Source of the DNA: Thalassospira sp. HJ
Lineage (GTDB): Bacteria > Pseudomonadota > Alphaproteobacteria > Rhodospirillales > Thalassospiraceae
Assembly: GCF_000948415.1 (NCBI RefSeq)
Contig: NZ_JYII01000017.1
Span: 33,435-97,434, forward strand
DNA length: 64,000 nucleotides
Reading direction: 5' to 3'
The notes beneath the pieces are model-generated. The model searched no databases. It worked only from the letters and a program-made list of their open reading frames with translations, and had not been told where the DNA came from. Below are positions 33,772 to 45,588 of the stretch, in pieces. Both the position numbers and the translations under genes were made by a program. The number at the start of each line of letters is the position of its first letter. The first letter of the stretch is position 1.

Positions 33772-35640
33772 TCAAACTTCGATGTCATCAGGTGCCAATC
33801 CATTGAGATATCGATCGTAAGCCGCCTCAAACCCGGCTTCGAGATCGCGGGTGTAGCCTTCTGAATCAAACAGCGGGCAGGTTTTGCTTTGATCCTTCAC
33901 CTTCTGCTTCAAGGCAGCGAGTTTTTCAGGGTTACGCGCCAGATCAAGAGCGATGGCCTCGTACTCCGCTTCGTCCTTTGCGATCAGCTCCGGCAGGTTT
34001 GCAGCGCTTAGGATACTTGCCGCCACCCGGGCCGCAAATTGTTCGCCCGGCAGGGTCACAAGTGGCAAACCGGCCCAAAGCGCGTCACTCGCCGTTGTGT
34101 GAGCATTGACGTTGAAGGTATCAAGCAAAAGATCGCCATGTTTGTGGCGGGCAAGGTGTTCCGCTGGCGACAGTTTTTCGGCAAAGACCAAACGATCCGG
34201 ATCGACACCACATTTTTGCGCCTCGTTGCGCAAGTTTTGCGCTGCGTAGTCATTGCCCTTGAACAACCACAGGACGGAACCCTCAACCTGTTTTGAGAGC
34301 CGCATCCAGATATCGAATTCACGCGGGGAGATCTTGTAGGTATTGTTGAAACTGCAGAAAACGAACCCGTCATCCGGCAGGCCGAAATCAGCGCGTGTTG
34401 TGTTCGTTTCCGGGATGGCACGCTGATCATCATTGGGCTGATAACAATGGGGCAGATAGATCGGTTTTTCCGACAGATACTGTTTGTGCGTTTCGGGAAC
34501 CGTGACCTTGTCAACGACCATATAGTCGATGAATTCGGCCCCGATGGTCCCCGGATTGCCAAGATAGTTGATCTGAACCGGGGCAATACGGTGAGCAAAG
34601 ATCCCAATCCGCCCCATCCGTGTATGACCCTTCAGGTCAATGGCGATATCAATCTTCTTTTCCCGCGCAAGCTTTACAATTTCTTCGTCCGAGGATCGGG
34701 CGACATCCGTGAAACTGTCAAAATAGCCCTTCGCCTGATCAAGGCTTCGGCTTTCCTTGACCATCCCGTATGAAAAACCATGAATTTCGAATTTGTCGTG
34801 ATCATGGTTTCGAAGCAGCCCCATCATCAGCGAAAGCGTTGCGTGATCGTGAAAGTCTGCGGAGAAATAGCCGATCCGCAACTTGGCTGGCCGTTTTGAT
34901 GGAAAAGTCCCTTGCCATGGAACACCTCGGCCGAATTTGGCAGACACGAACTTGCGGCAGCGCGCCAATTGTCGGTCTGGTGCATCCTCAAGCGTCAGCA
35001 GCAAAAAGGGTGTAACCTCTTCGCCCTCAACACCCAAGGTTTGGGCGACACCCGACAGGCTTTCAAGACCGGACCAGTCGCACATCATCGCCAAACTGAA
35101 GTACCGATTGGCCAAGGCGCTTTTCAAATCTGGTTTCAGTTCATTGGCCTTCGCATAACTCTGGGCCGCGGCGGGCAATTGCCCCTTGCTGAAAAACACA
35201 TGCGCGAGGTTGCTGTAAGCGTCGGCAAACCGAGGATCAAGCTGAAGCGCCTTGGCAAAATATTGCTGGGCGGTATCAAGCTGCCCAACCGTCATCAGGA
35301 CGATGCCGGCGCCGTTATAGGCTGGTGCATAGTTCGCATCGCAACTTGCTGCACGCTGGTAGCATTGAAGCGCCTCGTTGAACTTGCCAATCCCCTGATA
35401 AAACACGCCGAGATTCTGATGAGATTTCGGGTTCTGTGGCGCAAGTCCGACAACCTTCTCGAAACAGGCAGCTGCCTTTGCAGAATCCTTCTTCAGGAAG
35501 TAGGCATTTGCAAGCAGGCCCCAAAGCACGACTGCCTTAGGGTCGGTTTTCAAGCGCTCTTCGCACAGAGAAACAGCCACATCCGGCTGATTATTCCGTA
35601 TCGCCTTTTCAGCGCGCGACGCTACCTTTTCGACCGCCAT
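33772..35640 (-). CDS. TPR / O-GlcNAc-transferase-like glycosyltransferase (GT41), copy 1
   Basis: A 622-residue protein. Tetratricopeptide repeats fill about residues 1-170 (AYFLKKDSAKAAACFEKVV, NLGVFYQGIGKFNEALQCYQ, NLAHVFFSKGQLPAAAQSY). The catalytic part of the OGT/SPINDLY family follows: IGYFSADFHDHATLSLMMGLL, QINYLGNPGTIGAEFIDY, VFCSFNNTYKISPREFDIWMRL and the UDP-sugar site HTTASDALWAGLPLVTLPG. In bacteria such proteins O-glycosylate flagellin, adhesins or unknown cytoplasmic proteins. ATG 35640 has GAGGAAG upstream. It lies 44 bases downstream of a paralogue with the same architecture, clearly a tandem duplication that has diverged. Confidence 0.9.
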   Translation of the reverse strand: MAVEKVASRAEKAIRNNQPDVAVSLCEERLKTDPKAVVLWGLLANAYFLKKDSAKAAACFEKVVGLAPQNPKSHQNLGVFYQGIGKFNEALQCYQRAASCDANYAPAYNGAGIVLMTVGQLDTAQQYFAKALQLDPRFADAYSNLAHVFFSKGQLPAAAQSYAKANELKPDLKSALANRYFSLAMMCDWSGLESLSGVAQTLGVEGEEVTPFLLLTLEDAPDRQLARCRKFVSAKFGRGVPWQGTFPSKRPAKLRIGYFSADFHDHATLSLMMGLLRNHDHDKFEIHGFSYGMVKESRSLDQAKGYFDSFTDVARSSDEEIVKLAREKKIDIAIDLKGHTRMGRIGIFAHRIAPVQINYLGNPGTIGAEFIDYMVVDKVTVPETHKQYLSEKPIYLPHCYQPNDDQRAIPETNTTRADFGLPDDGFVFCSFNNTYKISPREFDIWMRLSKQVEGSVLWLFKGNDYAAQNLRNEAQKCGVDPDRLVFAEKLSPAEHLARHKHGDLLLDTFNVNAHTTASDALWAGLPLVTLPGEQFAARVAASILSAANLPELIAKDEAEYEAIALDLARNPEKLAALKQKVKDQSKTCPLFDSEGYTRDLEAGFEAAYDRYLNGLAPDDIEV

Positions 35641-35684
35641 ACTCAAAACTTCTTCCTCATTCCCGGCGCAAAATCCAGCACGCG

Positions 35685-37727
35685 TTACGAACTGACAAGG
35701 TCAATGTCTGCCGGTGCCTTGCCCGCGAGATAGCGGTCATACGCCGCGTCATACCCCCGCTCCAGATCGAGGGTATATGACTTGGTATCAAACAGCGGAC
35801 AGGCCTTGATGTTCTCCTTGACCCTGGCTTTCATCGCCGTAGCTTTTTCCCGGTGAAGTGCCAGATCAAGGGCAATTGCCTCGTAGTCTTCTTCGGATTT
35901 GGCGATCAGCTCAGGAAGGTTTGCAGCCTTCAAAACACTTGCTGCCACACGGGCGGCGAACTGCTTTCCGGGCAAGGTGACCAGCGGCAATCCGGTCCAG
36001 AGCGCATCACTTGCCGTTGTATGGGCGTTGACATTAAAGGTATCAAGGAACAGGTCAGCGTGTTTATGGCGCGCAAGATGTTCCGCTTCGGGCAAGAAGC
36101 CTGCAAAAACAATTCGATCGGGATCAACACCACGCAGGGCGGCTTCCTTGCGCAGGTTGGTCATCACATCTTCGCTTCCTTCGAACAGCCACAACACCGA
36201 GCTGTCCACCTTGCTGAGCAACCTCATCCAGATATCAAACTCACGCGGGGATATCTTGTAGTTGGCATTAAACGAACAGAAGACGAAGCCATTTTCCGGA
36301 AGGCCAAGTTCGGTGCGCGTTTGTGTATTTTCCGGAAATTCGCGACCGCCATCATTTGGCTGATAGCAATGCGGCATATAAATGATTTTCTCGGAATAGG
36401 CGCTCTTGTAGTCGTCAGGAATGATGGTGTGATCAGCGATCAGATAGTCGATAAAATCGGCCCCCAGCGTTCCCGGATAGCCAACATAGTTGATCTGGAT
36501 CGGTGCCATTCGCGGAGCAAATAGTCGCGGTCGGCCGTTCTGGGTATAGCCTTTTAGGTCAATCGCAATATCGATCCCCTGATCACGGGCATGCTGAACA
36601 ATTTCCGCATCAGATGCATTCTGGACATCCCAGTTGTGATCAACCATTTGCTGAAGCTGGTTACGACGCCAACCTTCGGTCACACCACCGTAACTGTATG
36701 TATGAATTTCAAAACGGCTTTTGTCATGATCACTGAACAGCCCCATCATCAGTGACAGGGTCGCATGATTATGAAAATCGGCGGAGAAATAACCAATTTT
36801 CAGCCTCTCCGGACGAGATGCCGGACGCGGGAATTGCACATTTACCTTAGTCACAGCGAGTTCATGTGCATAATTTTCTGAACGCTTTTTCTGCGCATAT
36901 GGATCGTCTTCAAAATGAAGCAGTGAAAATGGTGAAACAGAATTCCCGGGTTTGCCGATCGCCTTTACATTTTGAAATTCCGGCGCAAGTTCGGACCAGT
37001 CACAGATTTGCGCGCGCAAATACAAAAAATCGGAAAGTGCAGACATGCTATCCGGCCGAAGTTTGGCAACTTTTTCAAATGCCTGTTTGGCAGCGGCCCG
37101 CTTGTTCTTCTGGTACAGGACGACGCCCAGATTATGGTATGCGTCGTACATGTTCTGATCGAAGTGGATCGCCTGCACGCAGAACTTTTCTGCTTCATCA
37201 AAACGTCGCATCCCAATCAGTGTCGTGGCGATATTGTTGAGAAACCTGGCATTTTTCGGTTCAAGATAACTGGCATTCTGAAAGGCCTGCAGCGCCAAAT
37301 CCAACTTCTTTTGCCCGGAAAAGACGGTCGCGATATTGATCCAGGCTGCTGCGAGGTTTTTGTCCAGCTCAACAGCTTTGCGCAAGCATTTTTCGGCATC
37401 TATCAGGTTCTGAGCTTTAAAATAGGCAAGCCCAAAAAGGTTCCAAGCCTGTGCATTACCGGGGGCACTTTCGACCAGCTTCTTGGCCAGTTCAATCGCG
37501 TTTGCAAATGCGCCTTGCTCAATCAGTTGTGAGACTTTGACCAACGCTTTCTGCGCAGACATGCCTGTACCCGATGCTGCATCCCGCAACTTTTCTATTG
37601 CCGCTTTCGCACGTGCGTTTTTTGGGAAGTCTTGAAGAAACAGTTCATAAAGCTTGATGGCCTCTTCGATCTGGCCCTGTTTTTCGAGCTTTCTGGCACG
37701 TTTGGACAGTTGATCAAAAGAGGACAC
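35685..37727 (-). CDS. TPR / O-GlcNAc-transferase-like glycosyltransferase (GT41), copy 2
   Basis: A 680-residue paralogue of the gene downstream, with about six TPR units (residues 5-230) and the same catalytic core (IGYFSADFHNHATLSLMMGLF, QINYVGYPGTLGADFIDYLI, VFCSFNANYKISPREFDIWMRL, HTTASDALWTGLPLVTLPG). The extra length is in the TPR part, suggesting different protein targets. The start is a GTG with GGAG about 12 bases upstream. Both copies keep the catalytic motifs, so both are probably active. No flagellin or other obvious acceptor gene is in the window. Confidence 0.9.
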   Translation of the reverse strand: MSSFDQLSKRARKLEKQGQIEEAIKLYELFLQDFPKNARAKAAIEKLRDAASGTGMSAQKALVKVSQLIEQGAFANAIELAKKLVESAPGNAQAWNLFGLAYFKAQNLIDAEKCLRKAVELDKNLAAAWINIATVFSGQKKLDLALQAFQNASYLEPKNARFLNNIATTLIGMRRFDEAEKFCVQAIHFDQNMYDAYHNLGVVLYQKNKRAAAKQAFEKVAKLRPDSMSALSDFLYLRAQICDWSELAPEFQNVKAIGKPGNSVSPFSLLHFEDDPYAQKKRSENYAHELAVTKVNVQFPRPASRPERLKIGYFSADFHNHATLSLMMGLFSDHDKSRFEIHTYSYGGVTEGWRRNQLQQMVDHNWDVQNASDAEIVQHARDQGIDIAIDLKGYTQNGRPRLFAPRMAPIQINYVGYPGTLGADFIDYLIADHTIIPDDYKSAYSEKIIYMPHCYQPNDGGREFPENTQTRTELGLPENGFVFCSFNANYKISPREFDIWMRLLSKVDSSVLWLFEGSEDVMTNLRKEAALRGVDPDRIVFAGFLPEAEHLARHKHADLFLDTFNVNAHTTASDALWTGLPLVTLPGKQFAARVAASVLKAANLPELIAKSEEDYEAIALDLALHREKATAMKARVKENIKACPLFDTKSYTLDLERGYDAAYDRYLAGKAPADIDLVSS

Positions 37728-37967
37728 TTTTACTGGATCTCCGTAATTGTAATTCGCGCAGAAATTCTAGGAGCAGGCCATTAAGGACTGATAAACACTG
37801 GCTCCAACAATACACATGCCACCCGTGCCTTTACAGGCTTCTGTCGACGAAACCAACGACACGCTTGTGTGATCCCGACAGACTTCGAAAGAATTGTTTT
37901 AAACGGATTTCGATCCGCTAACGTACTGAAGATACAAAATTTGAATTTGCACTGGTCCGTAATCCCT

Positions 37968-38849
37968 ATGCTTCCAAAGAAAATCCTGAGCATGACCACC
38001 AGCTCACTTGTCGCGATGGTGCTGCTGGCAGGCTGTGACAAGCTGGGTGCCTATAACCACTGGCAGGCGGGCGATATCAAACCTGATGTGGTGGGCCTTT
38101 CCTATGGGCCGGATGCGCGGCAGGTTCTTGATCTTTATTTGCCTGTTCAATCGATGCAGCCAGCCCCGCTTCTGGTGTGGTTTTATGGCGGGTCGTGGGA
38201 TTCCGGGGACCGGGCGAAATATGCCTTTGTCGCCCGGCGCTTTACCGAGCTTGGCTACGCAGTTGCCATTCCTGATTACCGGTTGGTGCCCGATGTGCGT
38301 TTCCCGGCCTTTATCGAGGATGGGGCATCGGCACTTGCGGTGATGAAAGACTATGCCGGGCAGAACCCCGTTCAGATCAAAGACGTTCCGTTCCTGTTGG
38401 CCGGGCATTCTGCCGGGGCCTATAACGCGGTTCATATGGTGGCTGATCCAGGCTACCTCGAAACGGTCGGGCTGGATGCACGTGACGTTGCCGGGATTAT
38501 CGGCCTGTCAGGACCCTATGATTTTTATCCTTATGATGTTGCCGCGACCCAAAATGCGTTTGGCGATACGCCCGCACGAAAAAGTCAGCCGGTCAAAATG
38601 GATCTGGCACATATGCCACCGCTGCTGCTGATTACCGGCACGCGAGATCATACGGTTTTACCGCGCAATTCACGCAGGCTGGCGGAACTGGCGCCAGAGG
38701 CCGAACTGGTAGAAGTTCCCGACACCGGTCATGCCGGAACCCTGATAGCGTTGGGGTTTTATCTGACAACCGATGATGCGGTTCTGGGACCCGTCAAACA
38801 GTTCCTGCGCGACACCCTGCCAACCACGGTGCTTTCAGCAAGCAACTGA
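37968..38849 (+). CDS. Lipoprotein alpha/beta-hydrolase (esterase-like)
   Basis: A 293-residue hydrolase with a lipoprotein signal peptide (MTTSSLVAMVLLAGC, lipobox LAGC). The fold motifs are LLVWFYGGSWDSGD (oxyanion region in HGG-like position), AIPDYRLVPDVRFPAFIEDG and nucleophile elbow LAGHSAGAYNA; the acid Asp and His are likely in ITGTRDHTVLP and VPDTGHAG. It resembles the BD-FAE/kynurenine formamidase-like esterases. Start ATG 37968; ATG 37992 is an alternative, and the longer open frame upstream lacks a signal peptide. The substrate is unknown. Confidence 0.82.
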   Translation: MLPKKILSMTTSSLVAMVLLAGCDKLGAYNHWQAGDIKPDVVGLSYGPDARQVLDLYLPVQSMQPAPLLVWFYGGSWDSGDRAKYAFVARRFTELGYAVAIPDYRLVPDVRFPAFIEDGASALAVMKDYAGQNPVQIKDVPFLLAGHSAGAYNAVHMVADPGYLETVGLDARDVAGIIGLSGPYDFYPYDVAATQNAFGDTPARKSQPVKMDLAHMPPLLLITGTRDHTVLPRNSRRLAELAPEAELVEVPDTGHAGTLIALGFYLTTDDAVLGPVKQFLRDTLPTTVLSASN

Positions 38850-38854
38850 CAAAG

Positions 38855-38889
38855 AAAAAGCGCGCATCCTTTAAAGATGCGCGCTTTTT
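38855..38889. terminator. Bidirectional terminator between esterase and secA
   Basis: AAAAAGCGCGCATC and GATGCGCGCTTTTT form a 13-14 bp stem with a CTTTAAA loop between convergent genes. It serves both directions. Confidence 0.92.
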
Positions 38890-38910
38890 ATACCGTCTTG
38901 CCAGTTTCGA

Positions 38911-41619
<2,709 letters not shown>

Positions 41620-41683
41620 TAATACGTTCCTGAACAAATAAATTAAGACACAATAGGCACCGACAGAAAGCGGAGCCCGATCA

Positions 41684-41712
41684 CAGATAGAACCCTGCCT
41701 GCCATCTGTCAA
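41684..41712 (-). promoter_or_regulatory. Probable secA promoter
   Basis: On the minus strand a perfect TTGACA (41712-41707), 17-base spacer, then TATCTG (41689-41684). The start would be near 41677, giving a leader of about 58 bases. Confidence 0.5.
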
Positions 41713-41826
41713 CGGAACGAACCAATATCGCTAATGCAGAGCGGGAAATTAGGCGTTTTCGCACCGGATCGCTGGCAAATCCGGGCATCTTCACGTTTTC
41801 GTTTCCGCTGTTTGATCCCTTCTTGC

Positions 41827-41859
41827 TTGAGAAATGCGAAGAATAGTCGTATTATTCGC
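41827..41859 (+). promoter_or_regulatory. Strong promoter with overlapping inverted repeat, upstream of the 371-residue gene
   Basis: TTGAGA (41827-41832), exactly 17 bases, TATTAT (41850-41855). An inverted repeat GCGAAGAATA / TATTATTCGC (41836-41845 and 41850-41859, 9 of 10 pairs) covers the spacer and -10, so a repressor could block it. Together with the secA promoter it fills the 333-base divergent gap 41620-41952. Confidence 0.6.
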
Positions 41860-41952
41860 GCCATAGTTTTACACCCTAACAGAGCATGTAGCTCGTTTTG
41901 GCGCAACGGCATTTCCGATACGCTGCCAAATCACATCCTCAGGAGGAGGATT

Positions 41953-43068
41953 ATGGTCGATTTCTCAGCGCTTAATCCGTTTCGACAGGGGCAATCCGCC
42001 CTGCAGGATGCGCGTCAGCCCCTTGGCAAAAACAGTCCCGATGCCGGTGATACCGCAGCGCAAGCGCGCCCGGATGCGCGCACGCGCATTGATCCGGTGG
42101 CCCTTTCTGATGACGCCCTTGCTGCACACAACGATAGCCAAAAGCTTGCCCCTGCGACGAGCAAGGCCCTTTCAAGCAAACCATTGACCACGGATGAGCT
42201 GTTTGAACGTGCGCTTGATGCGTCGCTTGAACTGATCCGCGGCAGTGTCGAAGAAATGTTTGCGCTTTCGGGCATGTCCGAAGAAGACGCGATTGCCGCA
42301 ACCGATGCCATGTTTAATGGCATTCGCGATGCCGCCAGCGGACAGGACCAGTTCGAATTTTCCTTTGATCAGGCAATCGCAAGCCATAGCAAAACTGCCA
42401 TTTCATATGCCGGTGCCAATGGTGCAGCCGTCGGCGTTTCTGAATCCGCGATGATGGCGGTTCAGTCGCTTGATATCAGCATCAACAATGAAACCGGTGA
42501 GTTCTCGTTTAATTACGAGGCTGCGAAGGTTGAGGTTGTTCGCACCGAAGCAGTCGCGATTGGCAACAGCATGGGTGCCGCCCTTGGCGCACTTGGTACT
42601 GTCATGGATGGACTGGGTGGCGGATCGCTGGTCGATATGCTGGGCAACCCGGCCAGTGCCGGAGATGGCGGGCTTCTGTTTGATATCAATGATAACGGAG
42701 TCGCCGAATTCATCCGTGAACTGATGAACGCAACGGTCGGCAGCGATGATGCGTCGCAAGACGGCGAAGACGGTGCCGCAGCCGGTGCAGCACAGACCAG
42801 TGGTCAGGCACTTGCGGCTGAACGTATGGCAGCGCTGAATGCCCAGATCACCGAACAGTTCATGGAACAGGCAACCCTGATTGTGCGCAGCATCAATCAG
42901 CCTGCACCGGAAGCTGGCGAAGGTAACGGCCCGCTTCAGCTAACGGTCGATATGATGATGCCGATGGGCCGATTTGGTCAGGATAACGGCAATGCCACCT
43001 TCACCTTCCCCAATGGTGAAACCGTGCCCGTCATTGACCCGACACAGGAACAGGATGTTCTGATTTAA
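41953..43068 (+). CDS. Unrecognised acidic protein, first gene of a two-gene cassette
   Basis: A 371-residue protein with no signal peptide or membrane helix. The N-terminus is low-complexity (QDARQPLGKNSPDAGDTAAQARPDARTRIDP); the middle has a helical segment (LFERALDASLELIRGSVEEMFALSGMSEEDAIAATDAMF) and a beta segment (SLDISINNETGEFSFNYEAAKVEVV), then GGLLFDINDNGVAEF, reminiscent of a calcium-binding loop. A near-perfect AGGAGGAGG ribosome binding site precedes the ATG, implying high expression. It is followed 55 bases later by a gene for an RTX-like calcium protein, and the pair probably works together. Function unknown. Confidence 0.75.
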   Translation: MVDFSALNPFRQGQSALQDARQPLGKNSPDAGDTAAQARPDARTRIDPVALSDDALAAHNDSQKLAPATSKALSSKPLTTDELFERALDASLELIRGSVEEMFALSGMSEEDAIAATDAMFNGIRDAASGQDQFEFSFDQAIASHSKTAISYAGANGAAVGVSESAMMAVQSLDISINNETGEFSFNYEAAKVEVVRTEAVAIGNSMGAALGALGTVMDGLGGGSLVDMLGNPASAGDGGLLFDINDNGVAEFIRELMNATVGSDDASQDGEDGAAAGAAQTSGQALAAERMAALNAQITEQFMEQATLIVRSINQPAPEAGEGNGPLQLTVDMMMPMGRFGQDNGNATFTFPNGETVPVIDPTQEQDVLI

Positions 43069-43074
43069 CAGCAA

Positions 43075-43098
43075 CGGGATGTCACACCCGACATCCCG
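43075..43098 (+). other. Intercistronic hairpin
   Basis: CGGGATGTC (43075-43083) pairs perfectly with GACATCCCG (43090-43098). It sits between the two cassette genes, has no T-run and lies just before the next ribosome binding site. It probably adjusts mRNA stability or relative expression. Confidence 0.5.
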
Positions 43099-43123
43099 CA
43101 GCCCTTCAGGAAGGAGGCGCTGA

Positions 43124-44257
43124 ATGTTTGAGCACACAACAGCTTCAAACCATACCGCAGCGGATAGTGCCGCCGGGATCGCAGCCCTGCGCGCCACTGC
43201 CAACAGTGCCGTGACCACCAATAGTGCCAATACGGATGCAAATGCCGACGCCCAAAGCGAAGCGGCAATGGCGCAGCAACGCACGATTGCCGATCAGATT
43301 GACCTGAGCATCGAGGCCAACGAGCGCATCGAAAGCGCCCTTGGTGAATTCCAACGTCCGGTATTTGAAATCAATACTGCCCCGCTTGAAGCCTTCAAGG
43401 GGCTTCGACCCGCCCTTGATGAAGCCCAGACGCGGATGAACCGCGATGCCTTTATCATTCTGGCAATGATGGGTGTGCCGCCGGCAAAGGCGCGTGCGAT
43501 TGCCAATGCCATGACCGGTGGTGATCCGGCCGAGCTCAAGGCGGTTGGCGCCACAGGTGCACAAGCGGCGATATCGATGCAGGATCTTTCGATCAACATC
43601 GCCCAAGGCAACAGTTCGATCAATCTGGGTGAGGTTTCCGTATCTTCGCGCAGTTTCGAGATTGATTTCAGTGCGATTGAAAGCCGGTTCTCAAGCCTTG
43701 CCGGGACGGCGGATATCTCTATCTCGGAATTTCATGCCCATATCGAACTGATCCGGATCGAGATTTCCCAGATGTTCCAGCAGGACCCGCTGATCCTTGA
43801 CCTGGATGGCAACGGGATCGACATCACCAGTGTGATGGACGGAAAGCGTTTTGACATTGATGGCGATGGCAACCTTGATCAGACCGCCTGGGTTTCAGGC
43901 AACGATGTCCTGCTTGCACTTGATCGCAATGGAGACGGAGTCATCAATGACGGGCACGAACTGTTTGGCGATCAGAACGGCGCCAAGGACGGTTTTGCGG
44001 AACTGGCAAAATATGACGACAACCTCGATGGTGCGATTGACGCAGCAGATGGTGTGTTCAGCTCGCTTGTTTTGCTGCGTGCCGATGGCAGCCAGCAAAG
44101 TGTTGCCGATGCCGGGATCAAGTCGATCTCGCTATCGCTGATCACCCCGCTTGATGAGCGCCTTGTTGGCGGCGATCTGGTGGCCGGATCACGTTTTGAA
44201 CGTGAAGACGGCAGCACCGGGCAAGTCGGCGAAGTCTTCTTTGACGTGAAAGCCTGA
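43124..44257 (+). CDS. Protein with C-terminal RTX-associated calcium-binding region
   Basis: A 377-residue protein. The N-terminal 50 residues are Ala/Thr/Asn-rich; a helical domain follows (IDLSIEANERIESALGEF, FIILAMMGVPPAKARAIANAM). From about residue 218 the sequence DPLILDLDGNGIDITS, FDIDGDGNLDQTAWVSGNDVLLALDRNGDGVINDGHELFGD and DDNLDGAIDAADGVF repeats EF-hand-like DxDxNG loops. This block matches the C-terminal region of many large alphaproteobacterial RTX/haemolysin-type proteins, here as a small stand-alone protein without GGxGxD nonapeptide repeats or signal peptide. AAGGAGG precedes the ATG. Secretion (type I) or a cytoplasmic calcium role are both open. Confidence 0.75.
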   Translation: MFEHTTASNHTAADSAAGIAALRATANSAVTTNSANTDANADAQSEAAMAQQRTIADQIDLSIEANERIESALGEFQRPVFEINTAPLEAFKGLRPALDEAQTRMNRDAFIILAMMGVPPAKARAIANAMTGGDPAELKAVGATGAQAAISMQDLSINIAQGNSSINLGEVSVSSRSFEIDFSAIESRFSSLAGTADISISEFHAHIELIRIEISQMFQQDPLILDLDGNGIDITSVMDGKRFDIDGDGNLDQTAWVSGNDVLLALDRNGDGVINDGHELFGDQNGAKDGFAELAKYDDNLDGAIDAADGVFSSLVLLRADGSQQSVADAGIKSISLSLITPLDERLVGGDLVAGSRFEREDGSTGQVGEVFFDVKA

Positions 44258-44294
44258 GCCACAAGCCCTATCAGATTTCATCTAACCGTCATCT

Positions 44295-44335
44295 CATCGC
44301 CCGGCGTTTTGAAGCGTGCGGGCGATGATCGTTTT
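44295..44335 (+). terminator. Possible terminator after the calcium-protein gene
   Basis: CATCGCCCG (44295-44303) pairs with CGGGCGATG (44319-44327), followed by ATCGTTTT. The stem is strong and the T-run short. Confidence 0.5.
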
Positions 44336-44533
44336 GCGCCGACCGGTTTTAACCGGGAGAGCTCATCCGTATATGTAGAAGCCCATACTTAAGCGTTTCA
44401 CATTTTGGACAGAATGCTTTGGCAAAAGGTGCGTCATCCACGGCGAAGCCTTGTGCAGGCAACACTTATGTGTTTTACCCGTGGGCAGAGGCATCGGGCA
44501 CAAGCCCGTCTGAAATTAAAGTCTGGAGAAACT

Positions 44534-45400
44534 ATGCTGCGCAAATCCCTTCTTGCCGCGTCCCTGGCAACCGTCATTTTTGCATCCCCTGCCATGGCGC
44601 AGGACGCTGCACCGGCAGAAGACCCGGTGCTGGCGACGGTCAATGGTGAGGAAATCCTTGAATCCGAAGTCCGCGCAACCCAGCAGGGCCTGCCGCAACA
44701 GTATCGCCAGCTTCCGTTTGAAATGCTCAAGGCGGATCTTCTGACCCGCGAGATTAACCAGCGCCTGCTGATGAAAGCCGGCAGCGACGCGGGGCTTGCC
44801 GATGACGAGGAAGTCAAAGCACAGATCGCAGCGCTTGAGCGCCGCCTGATCGCAGAAACCTATCTTGATCGTGCGCTCAATGATGCGATCACCGATGAAG
44901 CGGTTAACGCGAAATACGAAGAATTCATCGCCACGAATGAGCCGGAGCCGCAGGTTCACGCCCGCCACATCCTGCTTGAAAGCGAAGAAGACGCGCAGGC
45001 GATCATCGCCGAGCTTGATGATGGTGCCGACTTCGAAGAACTCGCCAAGGAAAAATCGACCGGTCCGTCCGGCCCGAACGGTGGCGATCTTGGCTTCTTT
45101 AACCGTGGCGACATGGTTGCACCGTTTGCCGATGCCGCCTTTGCCATGGATGCGGGCACCTATTCCAGCGAGCCGGTTCAGACCCAGTTCGGTTGGCACG
45201 TGATCAAGGTTGAGGAAGTCAAGGAAGGCACCCAGCCCTCAATCGACGAAGTCCGTCAGCAGCTGGTGGCTGAAATCAGCCGCGATGCGTTTAACGGTCT
45301 TGTCGAAGACCTGCGCGATGATGCCGAAATCGTCAACTTCGTCGAAATCGAAGCCGAGAAAGCAGCAGAAGAAGCTGCCAAGGAAGCACCGGCTGAATAA
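44534..45400 (+). CDS. Periplasmic parvulin-type peptidyl-prolyl isomerase
   Basis: A 288-residue exported foldase. The signal peptide (LRKSLLAASLATVIFASPAMA, cut before QDAAP) is followed by a SurA/PpiD-like N-terminal helical region and a rotamase domain: QVHARHILLESEEDAQAII, FEELAKEKSTGPSGPNGGDLGFF, MVAPFADAAFAM and TQFGWHVIKVEEV. The tail is Glu/Ala-rich (EIEAEKAAEEAAKEAPAE). It assists folding of exported proteins. GGAG lies six bases before the ATG. It is monocistronic with its own terminator; argJ follows. Confidence 0.93.
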   Translation: MLRKSLLAASLATVIFASPAMAQDAAPAEDPVLATVNGEEILESEVRATQQGLPQQYRQLPFEMLKADLLTREINQRLLMKAGSDAGLADDEEVKAQIAALERRLIAETYLDRALNDAITDEAVNAKYEEFIATNEPEPQVHARHILLESEEDAQAIIAELDDGADFEELAKEKSTGPSGPNGGDLGFFNRGDMVAPFADAAFAMDAGTYSSEPVQTQFGWHVIKVEEVKEGTQPSIDEVRQQLVAEISRDAFNGLVEDLRDDAEIVNFVEIEAEKAAEEAAKEAPAE

Positions 45401-45455
45401 GACAGGAAACACGGCGGTCGCGTCCTTCTGACCGCCCCTGACTTTCCGAAAGATC

Positions 45456-45492
45456 AAAACGGGGTGTGGCCATTGGCTTCACCCCGTTTTTT
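45456..45492 (+). terminator. Rho-independent terminator after the parvulin gene
   Basis: AAAACGGGGTG pairs with CACCCCGTTTT across an 18-20 base loop and is followed by TT. Confidence 0.85.
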
Positions 45493-45588
45493 GCAGGTCA
45501 CTGTGATCCGTAAACTGATTCTGCCGCTTGCTTTTCGCCACCATTGCGGCAGGATAAAGCTACTTGTTCAATAAAGGAATTTGCACCG

